7,049 bases of DNA, from positions 1-7,049 of the forward strand of contig CACZPX010000109.1 in the NCBI GenBank assembly GCA_902783095.1. Direction: 5' to 3'. The notes under the pieces were generated by a model. The model searched no databases and had not been told where the DNA came from. It saw nothing but the letters and a program-made list of their open reading frames with translations. Made by a program: the position numbers and the translations under genes. Positions 5,586 through 7,049 of this stretch are shown piece after piece (positions within the stretch are counted from its first letter, which is position 1; each line of letters opens with the position of its first letter). This DNA is from an uncultured Lachnospiraceae bacterium. Its GTDB lineage: Bacteria; Bacillota; Clostridia; Lachnospirales; Lachnospiraceae.

Positions 5586-7049
5586 TCAGTTCCTGTGCCG
5601 GATGAGCGCCAGCACCGCCCTGACCCTGTCCCTGAAAAACATCAGGTTGACGCCCAGGTACCACACCGCGCAGACCGCCGCGGTGCCCAGGCCCCAGAGC
5701 AGGAACTCCAGGTAGCCGGAAAAATGCAGCGGCAGCGCCACGCTTAGGACGGCGACCGGCACGAAGGCCAGCAGGTTCACCGCGTACAGCTTGTAGGACG
5801 GCAGCGCGCTGCGCTCCAGGATCCGGCGGTTGCCGTACAGGATGATGTCGTTGCTGCGGTACAGAAGCGCCGCGATGGTGCCGATGAGCGCGCCGTAGAT
5901 CCCGAAGGCCGGGACCAGCGCCAGCGTCAGCCCCAGGTTGACGGCCGCCTCCGCGACGCTGCGCGGCGCCGTCTGCTTAAAGTGCCCCGCCACGTTGATC
6001 GTATTCTGCATGGCCCGCCGCAGGCCGGACAAAAGCTCGATGGCGATAAAGAGCAGCGGCAGCGCCTTTTCCAGATAGCCGATGTCCCCCACGCCCCGCG
6101 TGTAGAGTTCCACAAAGGGCAGGTACAGGATGCACGCGATGGAGAACATGCAGAAGCTGAGCATGGTATAGGCCTGGTCAAAGCGGTCGATGTCTTCCCG
6201 GTAGCGCTCCCGGTCGGTCGCGTAGTCCTGCCCGAAAATGAACAGCAGGCTCTCGGAAAACTGGTAGGTAAAGGTCCCCACCGCGTTCACCACCACCTTG
6301 TACACCGCGTAAACGCTGACCACCCGCAGGCCGCAGAATACCGTGAGGATGATCACGTCCGTGTTCTGGAAGATCAGCTGGGAGAGCTGGTGCAAAAACA
6401 CCGAGCGGTTCTGGGACAGCTTTGCCGGCGCCGCCTGGCGGTCCAGCCAGCCGTAGTGCCGGCGGATGTACCAGACGTAAAAGCCGGTCTGCACCAGATT
6501 GGCTGCAAACCCTAGCGCCATCACCGGCACGATGTCCAGGCCGCACAGGATCCCCGCCACGCGCAGCGCGCAGCCCAGCACGGTGAGCAGGGTCTGCGCG
6601 TTCGTCACCACGTAGTTTTTGCCCTCCGCCTGCATCAGGATCTTGTACTTGCCCTGATACAGGAAATTGATGACGTTTCCCAGACCCGTGATCACGATCA
6701 CGCCGGCCATGGTGAGCGGCGCGATGCCCTCTTCGGCGTAGGTACCGCCGATCCAGAGCGAATAGACGGCCGCAAACACCGCGATGCCGGCGAGATACAG
6801 CAGGCCAGTGCGGTTATAGTAGCGTCTGGTCGCCTCCACGATGGCGGAGATGCCCGCGCGGTCGTCCTTCGACACCGGCAGGTAGAGCGCCTGCAGCGAG
6901 GCCAGGCCGATGCCCGCCTCCAGCAGGATAAAATAGGCAAACACCTGGTTGACGGAATTCAACAGGCCGTTGGTGGCCGAACCGTACCAGGAGAGCACAA
7001 GGCGCGAAAAGAACAGGCCGGCCAGAATGGCTGCGACCTGACTGAGTGC
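5586..7049 (-). CDS. Wzx-type polysaccharide flippase (MOP superfamily), 5' end beyond right edge
   Basis: This is a membrane flippase-like protein of the polysaccharide transport family (MOP/MATE fold), expected to move undecaprenyl-linked oligosaccharides to the outer face of the cytoplasmic membrane. The visible part is 487 residues, open at the right edge. The first visible residues (ALSQVAAILAGLFFSRLVL) are the middle of the first membrane helix, so only the extreme N-terminus, perhaps 15-30 residues, is missing. Diagnostic stretches are WYGSATNGLLNSVNQ (21-35) and LLEAGIGLASLQALYLP (42-58), typical of Gram-positive Wzx-like exporters, followed by a run of about 12 hydrophobic segments. 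The GTG at 6998 is not the true start: the frame continues upstream with conserved-looking helix sequence. The gene ends with TGA at 5586, 88 bases before the first Wzy/WaaL-like gene, and the shared orientation suggests one pathway. Substrate cannot be inferred. Confidence 0.9.
   Translation of the reverse strand, partial: ALSQVAAILAGLFFSRLVLSWYGSATNGLLNSVNQVFAYFILLEAGIGLASLQALYLPVSKDDRAGISAIVEATRRYYNRTGLLYLAGIAVFAAVYSLWIGGTYAEEGIAPLTMAGVIVITGLGNVINFLYQGKYKILMQAEGKNYVVTNAQTLLTVLGCALRVAGILCGLDIVPVMALGFAANLVQTGFYVWYIRRHYGWLDRQAAPAKLSQNRSVFLHQLSQLIFQNTDVIILTVFCGLRVVSVYAVYKVVVNAVGTFTYQFSESLLFIFGQDYATDRERYREDIDRFDQAYTMLSFCMFSIACILYLPFVELYTRGVGDIGYLEKALPLLFIAIELLSGLRRAMQNTINVAGHFKQTAPRSVAEAAVNLGLTLALVPAFGIYGALIGTIAALLYRSNDIILYGNRRILERSALPSYKLYAVNLLAFVPVAVLSVALPLHFSGYLEFLLWGLGTAAVCAVWYLGVNLMFFRDRVRAVLALIRHRN

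Noticed and set aside
4652..5605. 317-codon plus-strand open frame
   Set aside because: It lies antisense to the first Wzy/WaaL-like gene, crosses the promoter gap, and has an unnatural composition rich in Gln, His and Arg.
6996..6998. GTG as the flippase start codon
   Set aside because: The same frame continues to the right edge with helix sequence typical of the family, so the real start is outside the window.

Overview
The window is GC-rich bacterial DNA in which every supportable gene lies on the minus strand. It most likely comes from a member of the Bacillota, probably Clostridia. The case for this is an RNase J gene, TTG starts, a consensus AAGGAG ribosome binding site, and multi-membrane-spanning glycan polymerase/ligase-like proteins of the kind found in Gram-positive envelope clusters. 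The genus cannot be named from the sequence.

In transcription order (right to left) the window holds five genes. (1) 7049-5586: a Wzx-type polysaccharide flippase whose N-terminus lies beyond the right edge. (2) 5498-5585: an 88-base gap containing a very good sigma-A-type promoter (TTGCCA, 17 bases, TACAAT with an extended TG) pointing at the next gene. (3) 5497-3854, 3897-2446 and 2399-1005: three consecutive membrane proteins of the Wzy polymerase / O-antigen ligase (WaaL) superfamily. The first two overlap by 44 bases and are clear paralogues; the third is more divergent. (4) 955-1004: an AT-rich gap. (5) 954-1: the 5' part of an RNase J gene that runs off the left edge. It has an unusual N-terminal extension of about 148 residues, mostly Lys and Ala.

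The flippase would move lipid-linked oligosaccharide units across the membrane. The three Wzy/WaaL-like proteins would then polymerise the units or transfer them to an acceptor outside. No glycosyltransferase is in view, so the rest of the pathway must lie upstream or elsewhere. RNase J is probably an unrelated housekeeping neighbour.

The most distinctive signal is a hydrophilic low-complexity insert just before the conserved C-terminal motif in all three Wzy/WaaL-like proteins. It sits at the same place but has different charge: Lys/Thr-rich and encoded by in-frame tandem DNA repeats in the first, Glu/Thr/Ala-rich in the second, and Asp/Glu-rich in the third. The families themselves are known. 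What may be new is the triple tandem array with charge-diversified, repeat-encoded outer loops. I see no RNA genes, mobile elements or CRISPR arrays.
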